Positions 7,615-15,818 of a stretch of DNA of 43,483 bases are shown in pieces. The notes below the pieces were generated by a model, which worked only from the letters and a program-made list of their open reading frames with translations, did no database searches and was not told where the DNA came from. The translations under genes and the position numbers were made by a program. Where the stretch lies: contig CABPZP010000013.1 in NCBI GenBank assembly GCA_902461935.1, positions 1 to 43,483 of the forward strand, given 5' to 3'. How positions within the stretch are numbered: position 1 is the stretch's first letter; each line of letters starts with the position of its first letter. The stretch is from Merdicola sp905200315. Its GTDB lineage: Bacteria; Bacillota; Clostridia; TANB77; CAG-508.

Positions 7615-8128
7615 TATACAAGATATGGTAGATGTAAATACAATAGTAGGGGAACCAATTATTTCAAATAATAATATAACAATAATTCCAATTTCTAAAG
7701 TAACATTTGGGTTTGCAGCAGGTGGAAGTGAATTTAGTGGAGAAACAATAGATGAATATAGCAAAAGAGATAAGGATGAAGATATTCAGTATAGATTACC
7801 ATTCGGAGGTGGAAGCGGAGCAGGGGTGAAAATTATACCAGTAGCATTTTTAGTAATACAATCCAATAATGTAAAATTACTTCCAATAGACCATTCTTCA
7901 GCAATAGACAAGCTTTTAGACTATGTTCCAGATTTAGTTGATAAAACAAATAATTTAATAAACAAACAAATGAATAACAAGAAAGAAGAACAAAACCAAG
8001 AACATAAAATTCAAATGAAAAAACAAAATAAACATAAGAAAAGTAAAGTATATAAAGAACCAGAAGTTGAAATGAAATTTGATGAAATAGATTCAGATTT
8101 AGATTTTAATGAAACAGAGGATTATTAA
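7568..8128 (+). CDS. ytfJ: Spore protein YtfJ/GerW family
   Basis: A 186-residue protein with the family signature: HPIEGLMLTAMNSIQDMVDVNTIVGEP near the N-terminus, then SKVTFGFAAGGSEF, and a Gly-rich PFGGGSGAGVKIIPVAFLVI. In Bacillus the homologue is a forespore-made protein needed for normal germination. A Lys/Gln-rich, low-complexity tail of about 50 residues follows the conserved domain. The start is set at the second Met (ATG 7568), because MGEHPIEGLM aligns with the family N-terminus. The ATG at 7559 adds MIK. Expression is probably coupled to ytfI through the overlap. Confidence 0.9.
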   Translation: MGEHPIEGLMLTAMNSIQDMVDVNTIVGEPIISNNNITIIPISKVTFGFAAGGSEFSGETIDEYSKRDKDEDIQYRLPFGGGSGAGVKIIPVAFLVIQSNNVKLLPIDHSSAIDKLLDYVPDLVDKTNNLINKQMNNKKEEQNQEHKIQMKKQNKHKKSKVYKEPEVEMKFDEIDSDLDFNETEDY

Positions 8129-8136
8129 AAAAGGAT

Positions 8137-8165
8137 AAAAAGTTCCAAAATATTTTGGGACTTTT
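8137..8165 (+). terminator. Intrinsic terminator after ytfJ
   Basis: AAAAAGTTCC, AAAATATTTT, GGGACTTTTT. The stem is extended through the A/T part and ends in a T run. Confidence 0.85.
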
Positions 8166-8178
8166 TGACGTTTTTCTA

Positions 8179-8207
8179 TTGCATAAATTTTGTTTTATTG
8201 TTATGAT
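8179..8207 (+). promoter_or_regulatory. Putative promoter of the ftsEX operon
   Basis: TTGCAT at 8179-8184 and TATGAT at 8202-8207 with a 17-bp spacer, 37 bp before ftsE. Confidence 0.5.
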
Positions 8208-8244
8208 ATTAATTGATTAAAATTATGTACATGAGGAGAAAAAA

Positions 8245-8928
8245 ATGATAGAGTTTAGAAATGTAAATAAAACATATAGTACAGGAACAGAAGCTGTAAA
8301 AAATGCGAATTTTGTTATAAATAAAGGTGAATTTGCATTTTTAGTTGGTTCTTCTGGTTCTGGTAAATCTACATTAATAAAACTTATTTTAAAAGAAGAG
8401 GAACCTACTTCAGGAAACATAATTATAAATGGAAAAGATACAACTTTTTTAAAACAAAATAGGGTTCCTTTTTTAAGAAGAAGCATGGGAGTTGTTTTTC
8501 AAGATTTTAGACTTTTACCAGATAAAACAGTATATGAAAATGTTGCATTTGCAATGTATATAGTAAAAGCAACACCAAGACATATAAGAAGACAAGTTCC
8601 AATGGTTTTATCTTTGGTTGGTTTGAGCGGAAAAGCTAAAATGTATCCAAATGAATTATCTGGTGGAGAGCAACAAAGAGTTGCACTTGCAAGAGCATTG
8701 GTTAATAATCCTTCAATGATTATTGCAGACGAGCCAACAGGAAATTTAGATCCAGAAACAGCTTGGGAAATTATGAACTTATTAAAAGATATAAATGCAA
8801 GAGGAACTACAATTGTTGTTGCAACACATGCAAAAGATATTGTTGATAGAATGAATAAAAGAGTTATTCGTATTGATGATGGAAATATAGTAAGAGATGA
8901 AAAAGGTGGTTATGACAGTGAGATTTAA
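8245..8928 (+). CDS. ftsE: Cell division ATP-binding protein FtsE
   Basis: A 227-residue ABC ATPase, the usual FtsE size. Walker A GSSGSGKS is at 35-42, the Q-loop Q86 lies in VVFQDFRLLPDKTVYENV (the FtsE-typical form), the signature LSGGEQQR is at 138-145, Walker B ADEPTGNLDP is at 161-170 and the H-loop is H195. FtsE pairs with the membrane protein FtsX. The complex does not transport but switches on peptidoglycan hydrolases at the septum or side wall. AGGAG precedes the ATG. The gene overlaps ftsX by 11 nt. Confidence 0.96.
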   Translation: MIEFRNVNKTYSTGTEAVKNANFVINKGEFAFLVGSSGSGKSTLIKLILKEEEPTSGNIIINGKDTTFLKQNRVPFLRRSMGVVFQDFRLLPDKTVYENVAFAMYIVKATPRHIRRQVPMVLSLVGLSGKAKMYPNELSGGEQQRVALARALVNNPSMIIADEPTGNLDPETAWEIMNLLKDINARGTTIVVATHAKDIVDRMNKRVIRIDDGNIVRDEKGGYDSEI

Positions 8929-9823
8929 TATAATTGGATATTATCTAAAAGAAGGTTTTAGAAATACCTTAAAAAATAAAAAATCGACAAGTGCTTCTTT
9001 AATTGTAATGTGTTTTACAATGTTAATATTTGGTGTATTTTTTATGATTGGTGAAAATATTAACAGTATAATGGAACAAATAGAGTCTGCACAAGGAATA
9101 CAAGTATTTATAAATACAGATGTTTCAGATGAAGATGTAGAAAAAATTGGTGAAGACTTAAAAAATATTAATGGGGTAAATACAATAACATTTGTTTCAA
9201 AAGAAGATGCATTGAATCAAATGAAGGAAAAATTTAAAGATAAGCAATATTTATTAACTGGTTTTGAAGAAAATAATATATTCCCAGCTTCATATGTTGT
9301 TACTTTAACAGATTTAAACGAATCAAACAGAGTACAAACAGAAATAAAAAATGTAGTTGGCGATAAATTAAAAAATATTACAAGTAAAGACGAAACTGTC
9401 TCTACATTAATAAAAATTGCAAATGGGGTTAGAATAGTAACAGGAGTTATATTAATATTCTTAGTAATAATTTCCGTAGTTATTATTTCAAACACAATAA
9501 AACTAACAGTACATGCAAGAAGAAAAGAAATATCTATAATGAAATATGTTGGTGCAACAAATAGTTTTATAAGATGGCCTTTTATAATAGAAGGTATTGT
9601 TATAGGAATTTTAGCAGGAGCTTTATCAATACTAGTTGTGGGTATTTTATATAATATTGTTTCACAGAAAATTATTGCATCACAAGTAATTGCTTCTATG
9701 AATATTAGCTTACTAAGTTTTGCTCAAATGTTTAACTTAATAGTTGGTGTATATTTAATTTTAGGTGTTGGAATAGGTATTATAGGAAGTAGTATTTCTA
9801 TGAGAAAATACTTAGATGTGTAG
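8918..9823 (+). CDS. ftsX: Cell division protein FtsX, permease-like
   Basis: A 301-residue membrane protein with the FtsX plan: short cytoplasmic N-terminus (IGYYLKEGFRNTLKNKK), first membrane segment (ASLIVMCFTMLIFGVFFMI), an extracellular domain at about 45-165, then three C-terminal membrane segments. NTIKLTVHARRKEISIMKYVGAT is the conserved region after the second segment. The extracellular loop is where partner hydrolases bind. I choose the GTG at 8918 because AAAGGTGG at 8902-8909 is 8 bases upstream and MRFNIIGYYLKEGF fits the family N-terminus. ATGs at 8897 and 8912 add a few residues but are badly spaced. It overlaps ftsE. Confidence 0.94.
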   Translation: MRFNIIGYYLKEGFRNTLKNKKSTSASLIVMCFTMLIFGVFFMIGENINSIMEQIESAQGIQVFINTDVSDEDVEKIGEDLKNINGVNTITFVSKEDALNQMKEKFKDKQYLLTGFEENNIFPASYVVTLTDLNESNRVQTEIKNVVGDKLKNITSKDETVSTLIKIANGVRIVTGVILIFLVIISVVIISNTIKLTVHARRKEISIMKYVGATNSFIRWPFIIEGIVIGILAGALSILVVGILYNIVSQKIIASQVIASMNISLLSFAQMFNLIVGVYLILGVGIGIIGSSISMRKYLDV

Positions 9824-9848
9824 AAAATAGAAAGGAAAGGTAATTGAA

Positions 9849-11018
9849 ATGAAAAAAAGCTTAATTGCTATTAGTTTAGTAGCTATAATTTTATTTTACA
9901 ATTCAATTACTTTTGCAGATGACATTACAGATTTAATAAATAAACAAAATGAGCTACAAAACCAAAAAAGTGAAGCAGATAGTCAATTAGGTATAGTTCA
10001 AGAAGAACTTTCTACAAATATGCAGCAAGTTGAAAATTTAAGCCAAAGTATGTCTGAATATCAAATTCAAATAGACGAATGGGGAAAACAAATAGATGTG
10101 CTAAACGATTCAATTAGCGAAATTCAAGATAAATTAGATGTTGCACAAAAAGATTACGATGAACAAGAAAAATTATTAGAAACTCGTCTTGTAACAATGT
10201 ATGAAGCAGGTGATACGTCGTTTTTAGATTTTATACTAAGTTCAAAAAATATAGTTGACTTTATATCTAATTATTATTTAATGGCTGAACTTACAAATTA
10301 TGATGAAGATTTGCTTGAAAAAATCGAAAGAGAAAAAAGTCAAATAGAACAAAATAAAAAAATGCTCGAAACTAAACAAAATGAATACAACACAATAAAA
10401 GCAAATTATGAAAAGAAAAAAATTATTCTTTATAATACGAAAGTATTAAGAGATGAGGCTGCAAGTAAACTTACACAAGAAGAAACAGAACTATCTGCAA
10501 AAATAGATGAATATAGAAATCAAATTTTAGCTGTAGAGGCTGAAATTTCAAAAATAACAACAGCAAATTTAGATACGCAATATATAGGAGGAGAAATGGC
10601 TTGGCCAGTTCCAGGGTATACACGTATAACCTCGAACTATGGAATGAGAACTCATCCGATAACAGGAATTTATAAATTGCATACAGGAGTTGACTTAGGA
10701 GCTCCTATGGGAGCAAATTTTGTGGCAGCAAATGATGGCGTAGTAACCAAAGCAGGATATAATGGTGCATATGGTAATATGGTTATAATAGATCATGGAG
10801 GAGGGATATCTACATTATATGCTCATGGAAGTGAAATTTTAGTAACTGTAGGGCAAACAGTAAAAAAAGGAGATATTATATTAAAAGTTGGTTCAACAGG
10901 GTATTCAACAGGTGCTCATGCTCACTTTGAAGTAAGAGTAAATGGACAAGTAGTAAATCCATTGCCATATATTACTACTAATACTAAAGTTGAAGAAAAT
11001 AATAATACGGAGGATTAA
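9849..11018 (+). CDS. Secreted coiled-coil M23 peptidase, FtsEX-linked (PcsB/CwlO/EnvC-like), copy 1
   Basis: A 389-residue protein. The signal peptide spans about 1-23 (cut after FA). A long coiled coil covers about 26-240 and contains TMYEAGDTSFLDFILSS, typical of FtsX-controlled hydrolases. The M23 domain at about 253-375 has zinc-site residues H278 and D282 in HTGVD, H326 in YAH, and H357/H359 in HAHFE. By analogy with PcsB, CwlO and EnvC, the coiled coil probably docks on the FtsX outer loop and keeps the peptidase inactive until FtsE hydrolyses ATP. It starts 25 bp after ftsX, and a paralogue follows 1 bp after its stop codon. Confidence 0.93.
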   Translation: MKKSLIAISLVAIILFYNSITFADDITDLINKQNELQNQKSEADSQLGIVQEELSTNMQQVENLSQSMSEYQIQIDEWGKQIDVLNDSISEIQDKLDVAQKDYDEQEKLLETRLVTMYEAGDTSFLDFILSSKNIVDFISNYYLMAELTNYDEDLLEKIEREKSQIEQNKKMLETKQNEYNTIKANYEKKKIILYNTKVLRDEAASKLTQEETELSAKIDEYRNQILAVEAEISKITTANLDTQYIGGEMAWPVPGYTRITSNYGMRTHPITGIYKLHTGVDLGAPMGANFVAANDGVVTKAGYNGAYGNMVIIDHGGGISTLYAHGSEILVTVGQTVKKGDIILKVGSTGYSTGAHAHFEVRVNGQVVNPLPYITTNTKVEENNNTED

Positions 11019-11019
11019 A

Positions 11020-12252
11020 ATGAAAAAAATTAGTTTTAAGTTAATTGCAATATTTATAGCATTTGCATTAACAATTATGCCAATTTGTTTTGCGGCAACT
11101 ACAAAGTCCGAACTAGAAAATCAAAAAAATGATATAAAAAATCAAATAGATGAAAAAAAGGATGATTTAGAAAATGTTCAAACAGAAAAATCATCAACAC
11201 TAGAGGAAGTAGAAGATTTAACAGATAAAATATCAAATTATCAAAGCGAGATAGAAGATTTAAATAATAAAGTAGATGAATTAAATACATCAATCAAGGA
11301 AAATGAACAAAGACTTAATAAAGCACAAGAAGATTATTCTGCACAAGAAGAAAGTTTAAAACAAAGATTAGTTTCAATGTATGAGGCAGGAGATACAACG
11401 TATTTAGATGTTTTATTATCATCAGAAGATTTTTCAGATTTAATATCAAACTGGTATTTAGTTTCTGAAATTACAAGTTATGATACAGATTTATTAGAAA
11501 AGATTGAAAATCAAAAGAATGAAATAGAAAATGCAAAAACAGATTTAGAAAATAATAAAAAAGATTTACAAACAACAAAATCAAGTAAAGAGTCTAAAAC
11601 AGTTGAGCTTGCTTCTGCAAAAGAAGAAAAAAATAAAAAAGTTGCAGAGCTATCAAGTGAAGAAAAAGATATACAAAAAGAAATAGAACAATTACAAGAA
11701 GAAGATAAAGAAATAGCCGCAAAAATAAAAAAATATTCAGAATATGTACCACCTAAAAAGAATACATCAAACAATAACAATAGTAATAATAATTCGAATT
11801 CATCAGGAAATAACAATGGATCTGCAAATACAGGAAATACAAGTTCTTATGGATTTATAAGACCTGTAAATGGAGGATACATAGGAACAACGTATGGAGC
11901 TTCTGGAAAATATTGGTCAACAGGTTACCATACAGGAGTAGATTTTAATGGAGTAGCAGGAAATCCAATATATGCTGTAGGAGATGGAAAAGTAGTACAA
12001 GCTGTAAATAACTCAGGTTCATATGGAACTCATGTAATGATCTCACACGGAAATGGAATATATAGTTTTTATGCACATGGCGTTTCAGGATCGTTAAAAG
12101 TTAGTGAAGGACAAATAGTAAGCAAAGGACAACAAATAATGAATGTAGGAGCCACAGGAAATGTAACAGGTCCACACTTACACTTTGAAATAAGAACATC
12201 ACCAGGAGGATTTAAAAACTGCATAAATCCAACACCATACATACCAATTTAA
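11020..12252 (+). CDS. Secreted coiled-coil M23 peptidase, FtsEX-linked, copy 2
   Basis: A 410-residue paralogue of the preceding gene. The signal peptide spans about 1-25 (cut after CFA). The coiled coil at about 28-240 has the matching SMYEAGDTTYLDVLLSS. A flexible Asn/Ser/Gly linker at about 249-275 is absent from copy 1, and the M23 domain at about 280-405 keeps H304, D308, H353 and H386/H388. The start is the ATG at 11020, preceded by CGGAGGATTAA. An upstream in-frame start at 10990 would run through copy 1's coding end and lacks a ribosome binding site. Tandem duplication with a different linker suggests two hydrolases under one FtsEX. Confidence 0.93.
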   Translation: MKKISFKLIAIFIAFALTIMPICFAATTKSELENQKNDIKNQIDEKKDDLENVQTEKSSTLEEVEDLTDKISNYQSEIEDLNNKVDELNTSIKENEQRLNKAQEDYSAQEESLKQRLVSMYEAGDTTYLDVLLSSEDFSDLISNWYLVSEITSYDTDLLEKIENQKNEIENAKTDLENNKKDLQTTKSSKESKTVELASAKEEKNKKVAELSSEEKDIQKEIEQLQEEDKEIAAKIKKYSEYVPPKKNTSNNNNSNNNSNSSGNNNGSANTGNTSSYGFIRPVNGGYIGTTYGASGKYWSTGYHTGVDFNGVAGNPIYAVGDGKVVQAVNNSGSYGTHVMISHGNGIYSFYAHGVSGSLKVSEGQIVSKGQQIMNVGATGNVTGPHLHFEIRTSPGGFKNCINPTPYIPI

Positions 12253-12262
12253 AGGAGAGAAA

Positions 12263-12769
12263 ATGGTTGATAATAAATATAAAAAAGAGGTATCTTCAGT
12301 AATTAACTTAGCAAAGCAAAAGGGCAAAGTAAAAAAATATGAGGAATATAATCAAACTATAGAAAGTGAAAAATTAGCATTAAGCGAAGAAGAAAAAAAA
12401 TACTACATAACTACTAATGAGAAAATTTATACTAAATATGATATTGGAGATATAGTTTTTGTATCGGCTTATTTATATAAAAACGGAACTAATGGAAAAA
12501 ATCATGCTTTTGTTATAATAAATGATAATCAGGCAATAGATATAAATTATTTTGGATTTCTTTTATCATCAAAGATTAATAAAAGTTCATATCCTTTTAA
12601 TGAAAAGTTAAATAAAAATAAAACAAATAACTTATATAAAAATAGTATAGTAAAATGTGATGATTTGATAGAGATAAGTGAAAAGGAAATTAAGTTTAAA
12701 ATTGGAAGAGTAGAGCAAGAAGATTTGGAAAGATTTTTGAAAACATATAAAAAATATTTAACGAAATAA
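12263..12769 (+). CDS. PemK/MazF-like family protein
   Basis: A 168-residue soluble protein. Residues about 58-150 (YDIGDIVFVSAYLYKNG, NHAFVII, YFGFLLSS, NEKLNKNKTNNL, NSIVKCDDL) resemble PemK/MazF-type toxin proteins of Firmicutes, which are ribonucleases. An extra N-terminal helical part (about 1-55) has no match I can name. It starts 10 bp after the M23 copy 2 gene behind AAAGGAGAG, so it is probably read with the ftsEX operon. No separate antitoxin gene is visible next to it. The family match is from recall of conserved blocks, and toxin activity is not shown. Confidence 0.65.
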   Translation: MVDNKYKKEVSSVINLAKQKGKVKKYEEYNQTIESEKLALSEEEKKYYITTNEKIYTKYDIGDIVFVSAYLYKNGTNGKNHAFVIINDNQAIDINYFGFLLSSKINKSSYPFNEKLNKNKTNNLYKNSIVKCDDLIEISEKEIKFKIGRVEQEDLERFLKTYKKYLTK

Positions 12770-12771
12770 AG

Positions 12772-12800
12772 AAGAAAACCTTGGTTTGGTTTTCTTTTTT
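12772..12800 (+). terminator. Intrinsic terminator of the ftsEX-M23-PemK unit
   Basis: AAGAAAACC, loop TTGGTTT, GGTTTTCTT and a T run, directly after the stop codon. Confidence 0.88.
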
Positions 12801-12876
12801 ATATTATAGGAAATTCCTATTTTAGATGTAGGGGTCGGCGTCCCCGACGACCCGCGTGGCGAAGCCACTTTTTTAT
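12801..12876 (+). repeat. Composite repeat with three hairpins, copy 7
   Basis: It contains ATAGGAAATTCCTAT (palindrome), GATGTAGGGGTCGGCG, then TCCCCGACGACCC (stem GGGTCG/CGACCC with an alternative GTCGG/CCGAC), then GTGGC-GAA-GCCAC followed by six Ts. It is almost identical over about 75 bp to the copy at 33316-33390. The last hairpin plus T run looks like an intrinsic terminator. Confidence 0.85.
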
Positions 12877-12879
12877 TTT

Positions 12880-12970
12880 GGATGTAGGGTCGACGTACCT
12901 AAAGGTATAACGGATTTGTAATTTCACATACGTTCGAACAACTCCGAAATGCTCGACGACCTGCGTGTAT
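12880..12970 (+). repeat. Hairpin repeat, copy 8, split by about 53 bp
   Basis: GGATGTAGGGTCGACGTAC matches the left half of the repeat, and CTCGACGACCTGCGTG at 12952-12967 matches the right half. The bases between (about 12899-12951) are not part of other copies. They include ATTTCACATAC, the inverse of GTATGTGAAAT found in copy 10. Confidence 0.6.
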
Positions 12971-12978
12971 TTTAGCAC

Positions 12979-13010
12979 AAAAAAAGAATCTACTATAAAA
13001 TGTAGATTCT
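12979..13010 (-). terminator. Intrinsic terminator of the minus-strand tRNA-Glu
   Basis: On the minus strand GAATCTAC, loop ATTTTATA, GTAGATTC then TTTTTTT. It lies right after the 3' end of the tRNA. Confidence 0.85.
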
Positions 13011-13017
13011 CAAAATT

Positions 13018-13093
13018 TGGTGACCCGTACGGGAATCGAACCCATGATTCAGCCTTGAGAGGGCTGCGTCTTAACCGCTTGACCAACGGGCCA
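13018..13093 (-). tRNA. tRNA-Glu (CTC)
   Basis: Read on the minus strand it is 76 nt including an encoded CCA. The acceptor stem is TGGCCCG/CGGGTCA, the D-loop has GGTCAAGCGGTTAAGA, the anticodon stem is CAGCC/GGCTG with loop CTCTCAA (anticodon CTC), and the T-arm is GGGTTCGATTCCC. It is the only minus-strand gene seen in the window and has its own terminator. The CTC anticodon reads GAG. Confidence 0.94.
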
Positions 13094-13172
13094 TTAACAA
13101 TTAATACTATAACACAAAATGCATTAATTAGTCAATAAAAAATAAAAAATAGAACAAATTTTCATAAAAGTG

Positions 13173-13200
13173 TTGACAAATTAAAATTAAAGTATATAAT
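13173..13200 (+). promoter_or_regulatory. Promoter of tlyA-recN
   Basis: TTGACA at 13173-13178 and TATAAT at 13195-13200 with a 16-bp spacer. Confidence 0.75.
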
Positions 13201-13235
13201 ACATATACAAACACAAATTCGTAAAAGGAGAACGC

Positions 13236-14048
13236 ATGAAAATTAAAGAAAGATTAGATTCAATACTTGTAACAAAGGGATATTTTAAAAGTAGAGCAAA
13301 AGCTAAATATGCAATAGATAGCGGAAATATATATGTTAACAACATACAAATAACAAAATCAAGTAAATTAATTTCAGAGGAAGATAAGATAGAAGTTAGA
13401 GGAGAAACTTTAAAATATGTAAGTCGTGGTGGATTAAAACTCGAAAAAGCTCTAAATGTTTTTGAAATTAATTTAAGCAACAAAATATGCATGGATATAG
13501 GAGCGTCTACAGGAGGATTTACAGATGTAATGTTACAAAATGGAGCAAAAAAGGTTTATAGTGTAGATGTTGGGCACGACCAATTAGACGAAAAAATAAA
13601 GAACAATAAAAATGTTGTAAATTTAGAAGGAATAAATATAAAAGATATAGATGCAAAAGATTTTAATGCAATAGACTTTATTTCAACAGATGTTTCTTTT
13701 ATATCAATATTGCAAGTAATACCAAAAATTTATGAATTACTCAAAATAAAAGGGAATGCTGTTATTTTAATAAAACCACAATTTGAGGTTGGAAAGCAAA
13801 ACTTAAATAAAAATGGAGTAGTTAAAGATATAAAAATACATAAAAAAATTCTCGAAAGCATTATAGAACAAATAAATAAGGAAGGTTTTGAAATATTAAA
13901 CTTAGACTATTCACCAATAAAAGGTCCAGCAGGTAACATAGAATACTTGTTATATATAGAAAAAAACGAAAACAACTTATTAGATAGTTTTAAATTGAAG
14001 AATGAAATATCAAAAATAACTGAAGAAGCGTTTAAAAAATTAAAATAG
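13236..14048 (+). CDS. tlyA: TlyA family rRNA 2'-O-methyltransferase / hemolysin-like protein
   Basis: A 270-residue protein with an N-terminal S4 RNA-binding domain (about 4-65: ERLDSILVTKGYFKSRAKAK, YVSRGGLKLEKAL) and an FtsJ-like methyltransferase domain. DIGASTGGFTDVML is the SAM-binding loop, followed by VYSVDVGHDQLD and later FISTDVSFIS and LIKPQFEVGK. Homologues methylate ribose of 16S and 23S rRNA cytidines. AAAGGAG lies before the ATG. Together with recN, 13 bp downstream, it forms the tlyA-recN pair often seen in Firmicutes. Confidence 0.93.
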   Translation: MKIKERLDSILVTKGYFKSRAKAKYAIDSGNIYVNNIQITKSSKLISEEDKIEVRGETLKYVSRGGLKLEKALNVFEINLSNKICMDIGASTGGFTDVMLQNGAKKVYSVDVGHDQLDEKIKNNKNVVNLEGINIKDIDAKDFNAIDFISTDVSFISILQVIPKIYELLKIKGNAVILIKPQFEVGKQNLNKNGVVKDIKIHKKILESIIEQINKEGFEILNLDYSPIKGPAGNIEYLLYIEKNENNLLDSFKLKNEISKITEEAFKKLK

Positions 14049-14061
14049 GGGGCTCACAGAA

Positions 14062-15687
14062 ATGATAAATATTTTACATATAAAAAACATAGGTATTATA
14101 GATGAATTAACAATAAATTTAAATGGGGGATTTAATGTTTTAACAGGAGAAACAGGAGCAGGAAAAACATTAATAATAGATTCTTTAAATATAATATCAG
14201 GTGGTAGATTCTCAAAAGAAATGATAAGAAAAGGAGAAGAATTTTCTTTTGTAGAGGCACAAATTTCAAAAGAAAAATCAGAAGAGGGCATTATAGTTTC
14301 AAGAGAAATAAATTTAAAAGGAAGAAATATATGTAAAATAAATGGAAGATTAGTTACAGTTGCAGAATTGAAAGAGTTTATGAGTAAAAAAATAGATATT
14401 CATGGACAAAATGATAATTTGAATTTATTAGATACAAGTAATCAAATAGAATATTTGGATAGTTTTGCAGAGAACGAAATATATGAACTAAAAAATAAAT
14501 ATAAAAAATTATATGAAAAATATCTATATGTAAAAAATGAATTAAACTCTAACTATGGTGATGAAAAAGAAAAACAAAGAAAATTAGACTTACTAAGATA
14601 CCAAGTAAATGAAATTGAAGAAGCAAACTTAAAATTAGGGGAAGAAGAAGAACTAGAAAATGAAAATAAACTTATCAATAATTCAGAGAAAATATATAAC
14701 AACCTATATCAAGCAAATTCTTTGGTAGAAAACTCAGCAATAGAATCAATAAGTACAGCAGTTAGAAATATGGAAAAAATAGAAGAATATAGCAAAGAAT
14801 ACGAAAATATATCTAAAGCATTAAAAAGTGTATACTACGATTTACAAGAAATAAATAGAGATTTGCAAAATAGTAATAGTAACATATATTTTGATGAAAA
14901 CAAAAAAATGGAAATAGCAGAAAGATTAGATTTAATATATACACTAAAAAGAAAATATGGAAATAATATACAGGAAATTTTAGAATATAAAAATGATTTA
15001 GAAAAAGAAATACAACAAATAGAAGGATTAGAAGATTATATAAATAAACTAAATGCACAAAAACAAGAGTTAGAAATGCAAATGAAGGAAATTGCGGAAG
15101 AACTAAATGCAATAAGAAATGAAAATGCTACAAAATTGTCAAATAGTATAAATAAAGAATTAAAAGATTTAGAAATGGCTAATTCTGAATTTAAAGTTGA
15201 AGTTAAATATACAGAAAATGAATTTAATAAAAATGGATTAAATACTGTAGAATTTAAAATAAGAACAAATATAGGAGAAGATGAAAATAGTCTTTCAAAA
15301 GTTGCATCAGGAGGAGAAAACTCAAGAATAATGCTTGCAATAAAAACAGTATTGGCAAACGTAGATAATACAGAAACATTAGTATTTGACGAAATAGATA
15401 CAGGTATAAGTGGTGTAGCAGCAGATAAGGTAGGAGAAAAACTAAAAATAATCTCAAATAAACATCAAGTTTTAATAGTAACACATTTAGCAAATATTGC
15501 AGCAAAAGGAGATTATAACTATTACATTCATAAAGAAGTTGAAGAAAATAAAACAAAAACAAAAATAGAATTATTAAACGAAGAACAAACCTTAAAGGAA
15601 ATAGCAAGAATTGCCAGTGGAAAAATAACAAAAGAAACAATTGAACATGCAAAAATACTAAGAGGTGAAAATAAAAAAATAGCATAA
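14062..15687 (+). CDS. recN: DNA repair protein RecN
   Basis: A 541-residue SMC-like ATPase, slightly shorter than the usual 550-570. Walker A GETGAGKT is at 29-36, the hinge-side HGQNDNLNLLD is present, and two long coiled coils fill the middle. The ABC signature SGGENSRIMLAI and Walker B/D-loop VFDEIDTGISGVAA lie at the C-terminal end, followed by VTHLANIAAKGD (switch His). RecN acts early at DNA double-strand breaks, holding ends or sister DNA together for RecA. It follows tlyA by 13 bp and shares its promoter. Confidence 0.95.
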   Translation: MINILHIKNIGIIDELTINLNGGFNVLTGETGAGKTLIIDSLNIISGGRFSKEMIRKGEEFSFVEAQISKEKSEEGIIVSREINLKGRNICKINGRLVTVAELKEFMSKKIDIHGQNDNLNLLDTSNQIEYLDSFAENEIYELKNKYKKLYEKYLYVKNELNSNYGDEKEKQRKLDLLRYQVNEIEEANLKLGEEEELENENKLINNSEKIYNNLYQANSLVENSAIESISTAVRNMEKIEEYSKEYENISKALKSVYYDLQEINRDLQNSNSNIYFDENKKMEIAERLDLIYTLKRKYGNNIQEILEYKNDLEKEIQQIEGLEDYINKLNAQKQELEMQMKEIAEELNAIRNENATKLSNSINKELKDLEMANSEFKVEVKYTENEFNKNGLNTVEFKIRTNIGEDENSLSKVASGGENSRIMLAIKTVLANVDNTETLVFDEIDTGISGVAADKVGEKLKIISNKHQVLIVTHLANIAAKGDYNYYIHKEVEENKTKTKIELLNEEQTLKEIARIASGKITKETIEHAKILRGENKKIA

Positions 15688-15729
15688 AATGTCGAAAAAA
15701 ATTCAAAAAGATTTACATAAATGTAGATT

Positions 15730-15798
15730 TTGATTCAAAAATGTGATAAAATAAAATATGTAACTTGTTAATAGTACTTTTGGTAATTAAAAAAGTAC
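15730..15798 (+). promoter_or_regulatory. Weak promoter and inverted repeat before the SleB-like gene
   Basis: TTGATT at 15730-15735 and TAAAAT at 15752-15757 (16-bp spacer) form a weak sigma-A-like promoter. GTACTTTT at 15774-15781 pairs with AAAAGTAC at 15791-15798 around a 9-base loop without a T run, so it could be an operator or leader hairpin. A sporulation sigma factor cannot be excluded. Confidence 0.35.
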
Positions 15799-15818
15799 AA
15801 CAATAAAAGGAGGTCTTT

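Noticed and set aside
12817..13086. Minus-strand open frame of 89 codons
   Set aside because: It runs through the tRNA-Glu gene, its terminator and repeat copies, so it is not a gene.
15254..15706. Long minus-strand open frame over recN (150 codons)
   Set aside because: Its Leu/Phe-rich translation is typical of the reverse of Lys/Glu-rich coding DNA. recN on the + strand explains the region. The same applies to the other minus-strand frames over known genes.
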